Source: Mitragyna speciosa (lineage: Eukaryota; Streptophyta; Magnoliopsida; Gentianales; Rubiaceae). Taken from it: a stretch of DNA of 64,000 nt. The position numbers and the translations under genes were made by a program. Shown here piece after piece: positions 9,219 through 20,549 of this stretch. Each line of letters starts with the position of its first letter. Within the stretch, counting starts at the first letter, position 1. Location of the stretch: positions 19,559,753 through 19,623,752 of the forward strand of contig CM045561.1 in assembly GCA_024721245.1 (NCBI GenBank), given 5' to 3'. Under the pieces are notes generated by a model. That model was not told the DNA's origin. It ran no database searches and saw only the letters and a program-made list of their open reading frames with translations.

Positions 9219-12200
9219 ATGTCTAACGTGAATTTGCGACCGATTCTTGACAACAAACTCAATGAAACCAACTTTGAGGATTGGAATATTAATTTGAGAA
9301 TTGTTCTCAAACATGAAAAAATTGAGTATGTCCTCGATAAACCCATGCCACCTCCTCCACCCGCTACTGCATCACCTGAGGACATAGATGCATATGAGAT
9401 GCACAATGCCGACAATGATGCTGCAACATGTATCATGTTAGCTTCTATGACCCCGGCATTGCAAAAGCAACATCTTAAGATGGATGCTCCGTCCATGATT
9501 GTGCACTTAAAAGAAATGTTCGACGCACAAGCTAGGACCGAGAGGTATGAGACCTCAAGGGAGCTTTATCAATGCAAGATGGCAGAGGGAACTTCAGTGA
9601 CTACCCATGTACTGAAGATGATCGGGCTGATTGAAAAGTTAGCTGATCTGGGACACGTCTCTGACAATGAGTTAAGTATTGACTTAATTCTTCAGTCCCT
9701 CCCTGAGAGCTATTCACAATTCATTCTGCACTTCAACATGCGAAAAGTTGAGTGCACGTTGACTGAATTGATGAACATGCTCAAGACTGCTGAGCCTAAT
9801 CTTAAGAAGGAGAAGGGCACCGTTATGCTTGTCTCGAGCTCCAAGAAAAAGAAGCCCAATTCTAGGCTTAAGAAGTCCAAGAAGAAGAGAACTAAGCCTA
9901 AGGGTGGGGTCAAGAAGGACAAACCCAAGGGCACATGCTTCCATTGCGGACAAGATGGGCATTGGAAGAGGAATTGCAAGGCCTACCTTGACTCTCTGAA
10001 GTCAAAGAAGCTTGGTGAAGCTTCAACCTCTGGTATGTTTATGATTGAGATTAATTTATCTACTAACCAAGACTCATGGGCATTAGATACCGGATCTGGA
10101 TCTCATATTTGTAATAATATGCAGGGTCTTAAAGATAGTAGAACTCTAGCAAAGGGAGAGGTTAAGCTGCGCGTGGGGAATGGAGCAAGAGTTGCTGCAT
10201 TAGCCGTAGGAACCTATGTACTCTCTTTGCCTACTGGGCTTATTTTAGAATTAAGAAACTGTTATTTTGTTCCCGTACTTACAAAGAACATCATTTCTAT
10301 CTCATTGTTAGATTTGGATGGATTTACCATCATTCAAAGGAATAAAAGTTGTTCTTTTTCACGTGATGGTATTACTTATGGTACTGGTACATTATTTAAT
10401 GGTTTATATATTCTAGATGAAGAAAAGTCCATTCTCAACATAAACACCAAGAAACAAAAATTAGATATTGTTAACCAAACATACCTTTGGCATTGTAGAC
10501 TTGGTCATGTAAATGAGAAACGCATATCCAAGTTACATAAAAATGGATACTTGGACTCATTTGATTATGAATCATTTGGGACATGTGAATCTTGTTTACT
10601 TGGCAAGATGACCAAGACACCTTTTACTGGAAAGGGTGAACGTGCCAGTGATCTTCTTGGGCTTATACATACTGATGTTTGTGGCCCAATGTCGATCCAT
10701 GCTAGAGGTGGTTTCTCCTACTTCATCACTTTCACGGATGACCATTCTAGATATGGTTATGTGTTTCTAATGAAGCACAAATCCGAGGCTTTTGAAAAGT
10801 TCAAAGTCTTTAAAGCTGAAGTTGAGAAACAACTTGGCAAGAGTATCAAAACACTTAGATCTGATCGAGGTGGAGAATACTTAAGTCAAGAGTTCCAACA
10901 ATATCTAGAGGAAAATGGGATTATTCCTCAATGGACTCCTCCATACATACCACAACTAAATGGTGTGTCTGAAAGGAGAAATCGTACTCTATTAGATATG
11001 GTACGTTCTATGATGAGCCATGCATCACTTCCTAGTTCGTTTTGGGGATATGCCTTAGATTCCGCCTCCTATATACTCAACCGTGTTCCATCAAAATCTG
11101 TTGATACCACACCTTATGAGATTTGGTATGGTAAGAAACCAAATCTTAATCATTTAAAGGTTTGGGGTTGTTCTGCTTATGTGAAGCGGAACATGTCAGA
11201 CAAGCTAGAGGCTAAGTCTGACAAATGCTTGTTTGTGGGATATCCTAGAGAGAGTCGTGGATATTACTTCTACAATCCCCTTGAACAAAAGGTGTTTGTT
11301 TCAAGACATGCTACTTTTCTAGAAAAATTATTTATTCTTGAAAGAAGTAGTGGGGGTAAAGTAGAACTTGAAGAAATTCAAGAACCACAAAGTAGTCAAC
11401 AGTTGGAACAAGAGCTTACGCCACATGTTGATGAGGCGCAGTCGGAAGCTCAAGTTACACAAGAACTTCGTAGATCTAGTAGAACACGTTATGCTCCTGA
11501 GAGATATGGATTTCTCATAAGTGAGAGCAATGATGTGTTAGTCATAGATGATGACGATCCTACTAGTTACGAAGAAGCTATGTCTAATGTAGACTCTTTG
11601 AAGTGGCGCGAAGCCATGAAATCCGAAATGGATTCCATGTACGAGAACAAGGTATGGACCTTGGTCGAGCCACCTGAAGGGATAAAACCTATAGGGTGCA
11701 AGTGGGTCTTTAAAAGAAAGACTGACATGGATGGTAACATTGTTACCTATAAAGCAAGGTTAGTGGCAAAAGGTTATAAACAAAGGCAAGGAATTGACTT
11801 TGAAGAAACTTTTTCGCCGGTAGCTATGCTTAAATCCATAAGGATTTTGCTTGCGATAGCTGCTTATTATGACTATGAGATTTGGCAAATGGATGTCAAG
11901 ACTACATTCCTTAACGGAAATTTGCAAGAGGATGTGTACATGACACAACCTGAGGGTTTTGACTCCATTGATAGTCATAAGGTATGTAAGCTACAAAAGT
12001 CCATTTATGGACTCAAGCAAGCTTCGAGGAGTTGGAACATTCGTTTTGATGAGACAATCAAAGAGTTTGGTTTTCTTAAGAACGAAGACGAGCCTTGTGT
12101 ATACAAGAAGGTGAGTGGGAGCGCTGTCGTTTTCTTAATACTTTATGTGGATGACATACTGTTGATGGGAAACGACATACCTTTATTACAAACTATAAAG

Positions 12201-13130
12201 GTATGGCTGTCCAAAAGTTTCTCCATGAAAGATCTAGGAGAGGCAACCTATATTCTGGGAATTAGGATCTATAGAGATAGATCCAAGAGGTTGCTTGGTC
12301 TCAGTCAATCGACATACATAGACAAGATGCTAAAGAGATTTAGCATGGAGCAATCGAAGAAGGGGTACTTACCTATGAGACATGAGATTACTCTTTCAAG
12401 AGACATGTGTCCTAAAACACCTGTCGAGATTGATAGCATGCAAAAGATTCCTTATGCCTCGGCAATAGGATCCATTATGTATGCTATGCTATGTACGAGA
12501 CCCGACGTCTCCTATGCTCTAAGTGTTATGAGTAGATTCCAAGCTAACCCTGGTGAGGGTCACTGGGTAGCTGTCAAGAGTAATCTTAAGTACTTGAGAA
12601 GAACTAAAGAATTATTCTTGGTTTATGGAGGACACACTTTGGAAGTGTGTGGTTTCACTGATGCGAGTTTTCAGTCTGACAAGGATGATAGTAAGTCGCA
12701 GTCTGGATTTATATTCACGTTAAATGGTGGTGCTGTGAGCTGGAAGAGTTCGAAGCAAGAAACTACCGCTGATTCTACAACTGAAGCCGAGTACATTGCT
12801 GCTTCTGAAGCTGCAAAAGAGGCTGTTTGGATCAAAAAGTTCGTCACCGAGCTAGGAGTGGTTCCTTCCATTGTTGATCCTATACCTTTGTATTGTGACA
12901 ACAATGGTGCCATCGCCCAAGCAAAGGAACCTAGGTCTCATCAACGATCCAAACATGTACTTAGGCGCTACCATCTTATTAGAGAAATAGTTGGTAGGAA
13001 TGATGTAAAGATAGAAAAGGTTCCCACTGATGACAATATAGCTGATCATCTCACTAAGGCCTTGTCCCAGAAAAAGCATGATACTCATGTAAATGCTTTT
13101 GGCCTAAAACAAATGAGTGATTGGTTTTAG
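9219..13130 (+). CDS. Ty1/copia Gag-Pol polyprotein
   Basis: This uninterrupted frame of 1303 residues carries the full copia set in the order Gag, protease, integrase, RT, RNase H. Visible features are a Gag core (about 50-200), a Lys-rich stretch, a CCHC knuckle (C240-C253, CFHCGQDGHWKRNC), protease D290-T-G, an HHCC zinc region (about 423-460), integrase D486, D549 and E585 (the D-35-E spacing is exact), RT YVDD at 976-979, and RNase H D1148, E1189 and D1227. The usual MDVKTAFLNG motif reads MDVKTTFLNG. The protein would form cytoplasmic particles that reverse-transcribe the RNA and integrate the cDNA. The single intact frame implies recent activity. The start is the first ATG of the frame. 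Confidence 0.95.
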   Translation: MSNVNLRPILDNKLNETNFEDWNINLRIVLKHEKIEYVLDKPMPPPPPATASPEDIDAYEMHNADNDAATCIMLASMTPALQKQHLKMDAPSMIVHLKEMFDAQARTERYETSRELYQCKMAEGTSVTTHVLKMIGLIEKLADLGHVSDNELSIDLILQSLPESYSQFILHFNMRKVECTLTELMNMLKTAEPNLKKEKGTVMLVSSSKKKKPNSRLKKSKKKRTKPKGGVKKDKPKGTCFHCGQDGHWKRNCKAYLDSLKSKKLGEASTSGMFMIEINLSTNQDSWALDTGSGSHICNNMQGLKDSRTLAKGEVKLRVGNGARVAALAVGTYVLSLPTGLILELRNCYFVPVLTKNIISISLLDLDGFTIIQRNKSCSFSRDGITYGTGTLFNGLYILDEEKSILNINTKKQKLDIVNQTYLWHCRLGHVNEKRISKLHKNGYLDSFDYESFGTCESCLLGKMTKTPFTGKGERASDLLGLIHTDVCGPMSIHARGGFSYFITFTDDHSRYGYVFLMKHKSEAFEKFKVFKAEVEKQLGKSIKTLRSDRGGEYLSQEFQQYLEENGIIPQWTPPYIPQLNGVSERRNRTLLDMVRSMMSHASLPSSFWGYALDSASYILNRVPSKSVDTTPYEIWYGKKPNLNHLKVWGCSAYVKRNMSDKLEAKSDKCLFVGYPRESRGYYFYNPLEQKVFVSRHATFLEKLFILERSSGGKVELEEIQEPQSSQQLEQELTPHVDEAQSEAQVTQELRRSSRTRYAPERYGFLISESNDVLVIDDDDPTSYEEAMSNVDSLKWREAMKSEMDSMYENKVWTLVEPPEGIKPIGCKWVFKRKTDMDGNIVTYKARLVAKGYKQRQGIDFEETFSPVAMLKSIRILLAIAAYYDYEIWQMDVKTTFLNGNLQEDVYMTQPEGFDSIDSHKVCKLQKSIYGLKQASRSWNIRFDETIKEFGFLKNEDEPCVYKKVSGSAVVFLILYVDDILLMGNDIPLLQTIKVWLSKSFSMKDLGEATYILGIRIYRDRSKRLLGLSQSTYIDKMLKRFSMEQSKKGYLPMRHEITLSRDMCPKTPVEIDSMQKIPYASAIGSIMYAMLCTRPDVSYALSVMSRFQANPGEGHWVAVKSNLKYLRRTKELFLVYGGHTLEVCGFTDASFQSDKDDSKSQSGFIFTLNGGAVSWKSSKQETTADSTTEAEYIAASEAAKEAVWIKKFVTELGVVPSIVDPIPLYCDNNGAIAQAKEPRSHQRSKHVLRRYHLIREIVGRNDVKIEKVPTDDNIADHLTKALSQKKHDTHVNAFGLKQMSDWF

Positions 13131-13144
13131 TGCAAGTGGGAGTT
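13131..13144 (+). promoter_or_regulatory. Polypurine tract of the copia element
   Basis: The sequence gcaagtgggagtt between the stop codon and the 3' LTR is the expected plus-strand primer. Confidence 0.75.
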
Positions 13145-14902
13145 TGTTAGTGTATGCCCTAAAACCAAGATGGTTTAAGGTGTTTTATATTTACACTTAT
13201 TTATGTTATATTTATTCATGTGGTATTTTTCTTTATCATCTATACTTGTATTTCCATGTTACTTGTTTAATTGATAAAGTCCTTAGAATATTGATTGTGT
13301 ATTAGAGATTGTAAGGGGTTACAATTATGAGACTCTAATACATAAAGTCATATTCTTAAATATCCCTAGTCATAGTATTAATGAGATTGGACATCATTAA
13401 TACGGATAGACTAGCACATACTTTGCCTCTACTTATGGTAAGTAGTAGTTGATCTCATTGACTATGGTGTGCGTGACACTTAAGCTGGTATGTGGATGCT
13501 TGTTTGAGAACAAGTTCATTGGGTTGATCCGCCAAGAGTTTTAACTATAGTGCCAATGGTTAAACTCTTAATGGCAATGGTGTAAGTGATCCTTTGACTT
13601 GAGATTACCATAGTATCTTGAGTGTGGATTGCTATACTTTGACTCTATTCCTCGGTGCCTGTAAAAGGGTAGCTCATAGGTTAGAGATTGGGTATAGTTT
13701 GAAGTATGGAAAGATAGTGAGTAATCAATATAGGATTCACCACTCCTTAATAGGAGAGTATATCCCTATATGGCCACTTGTTGGAAATGTTAACTCATAA
13801 ATCTTCTGCAGAAGTGATAGTATAACTTGGAAGTAGTTTCAAGGTTTTTACATCATGGAGAGTTATATTTCCGGAACAAGAGAATATATATTAGTCATTA
13901 TTAAAGTATGCACTATACTTTTAGACTAATTGGGATATAGTGTGGTGAAAGGATATTAATTACACGATAACATTATCATTGAAGGGTATGGTCTACCATA
14001 TGACTTTCCTATTCACTTGGGTGGTCATGATGCATTGCTAGACGCCACTCATGATCTATAAGTATGAATTGATTAATTAGTGAATTAATGATAAATTAAA
14101 AGTGTTTAATTTATCTAGCTCAATTAATGAGTTATAATTTATACTTATTGCCAACGTGAATGGAACCTAATAGGTCACACACATAAAGAACAAAATCTTT
14201 GGGTTAAAATGTAATAAAGATAAGTATGAGATACTTATGGGGTTAATTTATGAGATAAATTAACTTAAAGGGCTTATTTATAAATATTCTAAGTCTTGCA
14301 GGAAATTTGTTTCCTAAAAGAAATAAAGTAACTAATTAGTTTCCTTATGGAATAGATTTCCTAAAGGAGAAGGATTAGCTTAAAGTAAGTTACCTAAACC
14401 TTCTTGGTTTCTAATTAGCCTTATTTCCTAAAAGACTAGAATACTACCTCTATAAATAGGTTTATGCTTTGACTCTTGAATGGTTGTTGCAACACAAAAA
14501 AGAAAAATTAGTGAGAGAAAATTATTGAAAGATAAGCACGCCTCTTTCTCTCTCTCTTGGCGTCTCTCTCTCTCTCTCCTAAGGGTTAGGATTTTTCTTC
14601 TTCTTGTGTTCTTAAATAATTCAAGGGAGCTAGCACTCAAAAGTCAAAGCAAGCAAGCCTACAAGGTTCCCAAAGAAGTTGTTCGTGTGGATATCGTTAG
14701 AGGCTCTACGCTTGGAGGGCTTTTCGTGGTAGATCAAACATCTTCTTCCAAGGATCTTTGCCTAGAAGCATAGAAATCTTCTGTGCTTAAGGTAATCTTC
14801 ATGCAAACCCCCTTGTAAATCATATAGATATGTCAAAGAGATCCATGGTTAAGGTAATAAATTTTTATTTTTCCGCTGCGTTACCTATGCTATTACCTTA
14901 CA
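13145..14902 (+). repeat. 3' LTR of the copia element (1758 bp)
   Basis: Same length as the 5' LTR at an offset of 7383, with the TATA box at 14451-14459. One substitution was seen (G14272 versus A6889). It is followed by the duplicated target bases gaata (14903-14907). Confidence 0.95.
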
Positions 14903-15296
14903 GAATAGGTATTCCTTCATGTGGAACAACTGAAAAATCACCTTGGATTCAATCAAACCGTCCGAAGCACACGCGGACCAAGTAAGAATTGCAAAGGAAT
15001 TCAAGGTAAGAGAGGAACAAAAGTTGCAAGCCCATGGAGAAGATGAGAAGGGGCTTTGGTTTGTTCATGAGGTTGAACAAAGTGGCATAGTAAATGGTGA
15101 ACAAAATAGGGTTATAAGTGAGAAGAAAGAGGGAAAGAAGCAAGTGAATGCTTTTGCTACCAAGAGTGATATTGTTTCAGCTTTGGAGGCTAAGCAACAA
15201 TTTCTGCTTGTTTTAAATAAACATGTTTTTCTTTCTTCTAGCGAGCTTACTATTCTTAACCCTAACTTACCTAGTATTGTGGTGTCTCTTTTGTAG
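14903..15296 (+). pseudogene. Element B, protease-RT linker
   Basis: After the duplicated target bases the gypsy frame continues from the segment left at 5761. The frame 14943-15296 encodes a charged linker (HADQVRIAKEFKVREEQKL) and the region before RT, ending at an in-frame TAG (15294-15296) that is immediately followed in the same frame by RT codons (SFEDVFPEDIP). This is one reading frame with a single nonsense change. Confidence 0.75.
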
Positions 15297-16193
15297 AGTT
15301 TTGAAGACGTATTTCCTGAAGATATACCACATAGATTACCACCATTGAGGGGGATTGAGCACCAAATCGATTTCGTACCTGGTGCTAGCATACCCAATCG
15401 CCCCGCTTATAGAGCAAATCCTGAGGAGACGAAAGAGATTCAAAGGCTAGTGGATGAGCTTGTGGAGAAAGGATTTGTTCGTGAGAGTATGTCACCTTGT
15501 GCCGTACCTGTCATTTTGGTGCCAAAGAAGGATGGAACATGGCGCATATGTGTTGATTGTAGAGCCATCAACAAGATAACGGTAAAGTATCGTTATCCTA
15601 TTCCTAGGTTAGATGATATGCTTGATGAATTGCATGGTTCTACTATTTTCTCAAAAATTGATCTTAAAAGTGGATATTATCATATTCGAATGAAAGTAAG
15701 TGATGAATGGAAAACCGCATTTAAGACCAAGTATGGACTGTATGTATGAGTGGTTAGTTATGCCTTTTGGTTTAACTAATGCACCTAGTACATTCATGAG
15801 GATTATGAACTATGTGTTTAGGGCTTTCATTGGTAAATTTGTTGTGGTTTATTTTGATGACATTCTAGTCTATAGTAGGTCACTTGAGGATCATGTTGAG
15901 CACTTACACCAAGTTTTGTGTATATTACGGGAGCAACATCTTTATGCTAACTTTCCAAAGTGTTCATTTTGCATGGAAAGCATTGTGTTTCTTGGATTCA
16001 TTTTAGCTCTAGGGGTATACATGTTGATGAGTCTAAGGTACAAGCCATACATGATTGGCCTACACCAAAGAGTGCTAATGATGTTAGATCTTTCCATGGT
16101 TTGGCAAGTTTTTATAGGAGGTTTGTGCATAATTTTTCTACTATTGCTGCACCTCTTAATGAACTTGTTAAGAAAAATTTTGTGTTTAAATAG
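15297..16193 (+). pseudogene. Element B reverse transcriptase
   Basis: Frame 15297-15749 gives the N-terminal RT (PKKDGTWRICVDCRAINK, FSKIDLKSGYYHIRM). A 4-bp duplication (tatg, 15741-15748) shifts the frame. The next frame carries LVMPFGLTNAPSTFM and the catalytic YFDDILVYS (about 15849-15875), intact. A second shift near 16005 leads to the frame starting 15960 with VDESKVQAIHDWPTP and FYRRFVHNF, ended by TAG at 16191-16193 where a Trp codon is expected. The enzyme copied element RNA to DNA; at least four lesions make it dead. Confidence 0.88.
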
Positions 16194-16660
16194 GAAAGTA
16201 AACACCAAGAGGCATTTGAATTATTAAAGAACATGTTAACTAATGCACCTTTGTTGTGTTTACCTAATTTTGACAAGCTTTTCGAGGTTGAATGTGATGC
16301 TTCTGGAGTAGATATTGGGGACGTTCTTATGCAGGATTCTAAGCCCATTGCGTACTTTAGTGAGAAGCTAAGTGGTGCAATCTTGAATTATCCCACATAT
16401 GACAAGGAGCTCTATGCCCTTGTGCGAACTCTTCAAACCTGGCAACACTATCTCCTTCCTAAAGAGTTCGTAATTCACTCTGACCATGAGAGCTTGAAGT
16501 TTTTGAAGACTCAAGGCCAGCTCAACAAAAGATATGCAAAGTGGTTGGAGTTTATTGAGTCCTTTCCATATACAATCAAGTAAAAGCAAGGTAAAGAAAA
16601 TGTGGTAGCTGATGCATTGTCAAGAAAGGTATACTCTTATTACCACTCTTCAAATTAAAT
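16194..16660 (+). pseudogene. Element B RNase H
   Basis: The frame reads FEVECDASGVDIGDVLMQ (first catalytic Asp), YDKELYALVRTLQ (Glu) and FVIHSDHESLKFL (Asp), a standard Ty3/gypsy RNase H. A TAA at 16581-16583 replaces a Tyr codon. The conserved end GKENVVADALSRK follows in the same frame at about 16590-16628, so the domain itself is otherwise complete. Confidence 0.85.
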
Positions 16661-17865
16661 TGCTTGGTTTCGATTGTATTAAGGAGTTATATGAGCATGA
16701 TTTAGATTTTTCAAAAATCTGGTCTTTATGTTCTAAACGTGCTCATCTTGATTACTTTAGGTATGATGGATTTTTATTCAAAGGTCATAGATTATGCATG
16801 CCTAGGTGTTTGACGCGTGAGTTGTTGGTTAGGGAGACTCATGGGGGTGGTCTTATGGGACATTTTGGTGTCAAAAAAACATTGCATGTGTTGCATGAGC
16901 ATTTCTTTTGGCCTAGCATACGAGTTGATGTTGAATCTGTTTGTGCTAAATGTATTACTTGCAAGCAAGCAAAGTCTCGAGTTCAACCCCATGGTTTGTA
17001 TACACCTTTACCCGTTCCTTCACAACCTTGGGTAGACATTTTTATGGATTTTGTTTTGGGTTTACCAAGGTCTTCTAGTGGTAAAGATGTGTGTTTGTTG
17101 CGGTAAACAGATTTAGTAAGATGGCGCACTTTATTGCATGTTCAAAAACTAATGATGCCACTTACGTATCTGATTTGTTCTTTAAGGAGATTGTTAGATT
17201 GCATGGTTTGCCACGTAGCATTGTTAGTGATAGAGATGTTAAATTCTTGAGTCATTTTTGGCGCACTTTGTGGAGTAAACTTGGTACTATACTATTGTTT
17301 TCTACTGTTGCACATCCACAAACTGATGGTCAAACTGAAGTAGTTAATAGAACCCTCTCTACACTATTGCGTGCAATCATTCAAAAGAACTAAAAGAATT
17401 AGGAAAAATGTTTGCCACACATTGAGTTTGCTTATAATAGAACTATTCATTCCACTACATCTTACTCACCTTTTGAGGGTGTTTATGGTTTTAATCCCCT
17501 AACACCTTTAGATATTTTACCTTTGCCTACTAATGAGGTTGCTGATCTTGAAGGTAAAAAGAAAGTTCAATTTGTTAAGAATCTTCATGCAAAGGTGCGT
17601 GAGAATGTGCAGAAAAAGAATGAGCATTTTGCAAATGTAGCAAACAAGGGTCGAGTGAAAGTCGTATTTGAGCCCGGAGATTGGGTATGGGTGCACATGA
17701 GAAAGGAAAGATTTCCACAACAAAGGAAGTCTAAGTTGCATCCAAGGGGGGACGGACCCTTCCAAATCCTTGAAAGAATTGGGGACAATACCTACAAAGT
17801 GGATTTGCTTAGTGAGTATGGAAATGTTAATGCTCGAGGACGAATCCTTTCGAGGAAGGAGGGAA
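16612..17865 (+). pseudogene. Element B integrase
   Basis: Frame 16612-17106 holds the zinc-binding region (ETHGGGLMGHFGVKKT, CAKCITCKQAK) and the first core segment (DIFMDFVLGLPRSSSGKD). A shift near 17095 leads to 17091-17393 with VSDRDVKFLSHFW and HPQTDGQTEVVNRTLS (second Asp and Glu). Two stops follow at about 17391-17400, then 17412-17865 encodes the C-terminal region (EPGDWVWVHMRKERFP, RGDGPFQILERIG). The SATFNVSDLSPF-type segment before the tail is deleted. Sequence style fits CRM-type chromoviruses. The domain would insert the cDNA into the genome. Confidence 0.85.
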
Positions 17866-18242
17866 TGATATGTCCCAAGGGTTAAAGGATGAACAAGGAC
17901 GTTCCAATGGTGATACGAGCTGAGCACACTTCCAAGGATGCTAATGATGTACTTGGAGGTTTGGATGGACCAATGACTAGAGCTAGAACAAGAAGAATGA
18001 AGGATGCTCTTCATTGACTAATTTTGGATACACTTGAAGAAGAAAACCAAGCAAGTTGGGATGAGCATTCTCCACGGTTGGTCTACACCATTTGGGCTGA
18101 ACAAGGCCTAGAAGAAGGTCCAAATAACCAGCTAAGTGTGTGATACGATCGGGGTGTCGCCCTATCGTATATCACAGGAACATCATTCCCAAAAGACCGT
18201 CTTCAAAAGAAATCCATACAAAATAACCCAATCTTCTTGACT

Positions 18243-18342
18243 CCTTCGTAACTTGTCGAAGACCCCAAGAACAACTTGAGTTGTGGTAACCACTCGATCT
18301 TCTAGACCCCTTCGTAACTTGTCGAAGACCCCAAGAACAACT
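18243..18342 (+). repeat. 66-bp-spaced direct repeat in solo LTR
   Basis: A 34-bp segment starting ccttcgtaacttgtcgaag occurs at 18243 and 18309. Confidence 0.85.
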
Positions 18343-18412
18343 CGAATGGGTTGCTTCGGATATTCAACCAAGATCGTTGAAATCCTCCTTTTGTGCTGCA
18401 AGTTAGACCCCC

Positions 18413-18490
18413 TAGCCAACCCGTGGAATAGACACCTAACCAACCTGTGGAATAGACCCCTAACCAACTCGTGGAATAGACCCCTAATTG
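18413..18490 (+). repeat. 24-bp minisatellite in solo LTR
   Basis: The core gtggaatagac starts at 18423, 18447 and 18471, giving three units of 24 bp with small differences. Confidence 0.85.
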
Positions 18491-19595
18491 ACAAACCCAA
18501 AAGAATGAATCAAATCAAGTAGAAGAAACTCTAGGCGTAGATTTTGGTCGCCATGAAATCACTCCAATAAGACCAGAAATTAGTTCTATTCCAAGAACTA
18601 AGAAAGCTCTCGTAGAGAGAAAACTCACAATTTTTATTGATTCATCATAACATCGTTCTTAAAATAATACAAGAATGCCTTTTTATAGGCTCATGAAGAA
18701 TATTCTAGAAAACCTACTAAAATCTATCACTAGTTGTAACCTATCACAATTAGATAACTAACATAAATATTACAACTTGTAAAAAATAAATAACCCCAAA
18801 AACTAAGATCCTTCTTTTGTGTCTTTCCATTTGAGTGAATGCCAGATAAGCCATCTTCCATACTCCATTGCCATGCCTTGTGCCGTTGAACTCCTCAAAA
18901 TATCAGAGACGAATGATCAATTCCATGGAGAATTGAATGATGCGTGTGGTGCTACCATGCACGTATCAGTGTGAGGATTGAAGACTTGGAGGGCGCTGAT
19001 CCATTGGTGGTGTAACGGGTTAAGAGCCGTCAAGATGGTTCACTTGGGCTGGTTTGGAGCATGCGAATTTTATTAAGCCCAAATCCACTTCACTTGGACT
19101 GGTTTGGGCTGATTATAGTTAGTTTAGTTCGTTTATGATGTGTTTAAGCTAGTTCATTTAGTTAAGTAGTTTGTTTTACTACAAAACCCTAACATGTTAT
19201 TTGTGTGCCTATTTAAAGGCTTAAAATCGTTACTGTAGCGGCAGCCTTATGATGATTTTTTGAGTGAATTCTTTTAAGAATTTTTTTGGTTCTTTGGTGA
19301 TTAAGAACTACCCCTTTGGTCTTATCAAGCTTTGCTTGTGGCGACCATAATCTTGCTTAGAGTTTTCTTCTAGTTTTTTATCAAGTTCTTAGTAGATTAG
19401 ATTAAACAATTGAATTCGTTCAACTTGGTTTAATCTAATTTTCTTAGGGACGTGTTCATCTTCAAGGGGAGATTCATGAGCACACCAACTCTACGTCAAG
19501 GGTTCTTGGGTTTAAGAATCCAACAGGGTCTTGAGTTCAACGAGTTGTTGACTTAAAATTCAAGGGGTCTTGGCATACGCACCGTGCGCACATCA

Positions 19596-20549
19596 TATAG
19601 AGTTTAGTAATCTTGGCCTCCAAGAATACACCTAAATTACCAAAATACCACTAGCAATAAAATCCTAATTTAATCCTAAAATGATTTTTGACACCAAAGA
19701 AAAAAGTTAAAATTAGAAAAAAAAAATATAACATTATTTTTCTAAAAAAAACCCAAAAAATGAAAAAAAATCAGAAAATATAAATGACAAATTTTATTAA
19801 ATCCCAAAATTTTCGGTCAAAAATACACTTGCGTGTAAATGACCGTTTTGCCCTTGAACATGGTATTTTTAGAAAAAATAGCAATTGACCTCAAAAAAAT
19901 TGCCAAAAATTAAAATTAAGTGTAGAACTCTAGAAAATGAATTTAGGACTTAAAAATTAATAAAAAATGCATTCAGAGTGTGAAATAACTATTTTGCCCT
20001 TGGACTAACGAAAATACACAAAAAAATAGCTATTGGTCTCGAAAAATTTTCAAAAATTAAAAATAAGCTTAAAATTCTAGAAAATGAATTTAGGACTCAA
20101 AATTTGTGAAAAATGCCTTTGAAATGTGAAATAACTATTTTGCCCCTAAACACAATATTTACAGAAAAATAGTAATTGTTCTCGAAAAAATCAGAAAAAT
20201 TTAGAAACATGTCTAAAAACATGAAAAAAATTAAAACTCGAAATGAGCAAAAAATGGTGTTCACGAGACAAAATAACCATTTTGCCCTTGAATTAACAAA
20301 ATTTACAAAAAATAATAATTAATCCAAAAAATCACAAAAAATTCATAAACATGTATGAAAGTACAAAATATGACTTTAGAGCCCCAAAACTAATAAAAAA
20401 ATTTACATGCTGAAAATTACCGTTTTGCCCCTGAAATTATTGATTTTGTTCCCTTTTTATTGAAAAATTAGAATTTGACTCCAAAATATACAAAAAAGCC
20501 CCCAATGTTAGAAAAATAAACGGTGTGTCAAAATTTGGTGTCTATAACA
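19596..20549 (-). repeat. Truncated Tat/Ogre-type LTR (U3 part) with ~146-bp repeats
   Basis: On the minus strand it begins TGTTATAGACACCAAATTTTG, close to the start of the other Tat-type LTRs here. It is A-rich and contains five units spaced 142-146 bp, each marked by a (g/a)ttttgccc core at 19845, 19991, 20137, 20279 and 20422. Similarity to the LTR at 24011-41313 stops where the LTR of B ends. No gene is seen. Confidence 0.75.

Larger units (their letters stand above)
5762..14902 (+). mobile_element. Complete Ty1/copia LTR retrotransposon, Angela-like
   Basis: The element is 9141 bp, with 1758-bp LTRs, a tRNA-Met primer site, a 1.7-kb leader, one intact polyprotein frame, a purine tract and a 5-bp target-site duplication (gaata). 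LTR length, the LTR start TGTTAGTGTATGCCC and the RNase H ending KHVLRRYHLIRE fit the Angela lineage as I know it. It interrupts the protease region of gypsy element B. All parts needed for autonomous transposition appear present. Confidence 0.93.
18141..18968 (-). repeat. Solo LTR, CRM-like, nested in LTR of B
   Basis: An 828-bp LTR in reverse orientation, with TGATACG/CGTATCA ends and a perfect 5-bp duplication gtgtg (18136-18140 and 18969-18973). A TATAAAAAGG box lies on the minus strand near 18677-18686. No internal sequence remains, so it arose by LTR-LTR recombination. Confidence 0.92.
17866..19595 (+). repeat. 3' LTR of element B, split by a solo LTR
   Basis: Starts TGATATG after the purine-rich cgaggaaggaggga and ends GCGCACATCA. 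Removing the nested solo LTR and one target copy (18141-18973) leaves about 897 bp. The right part holds the 'cttatcaagctttgcttgtggcgacc' stretch shared with the other CRM-like LTRs. There is no matching 5' LTR in the window. Confidence 0.75.
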
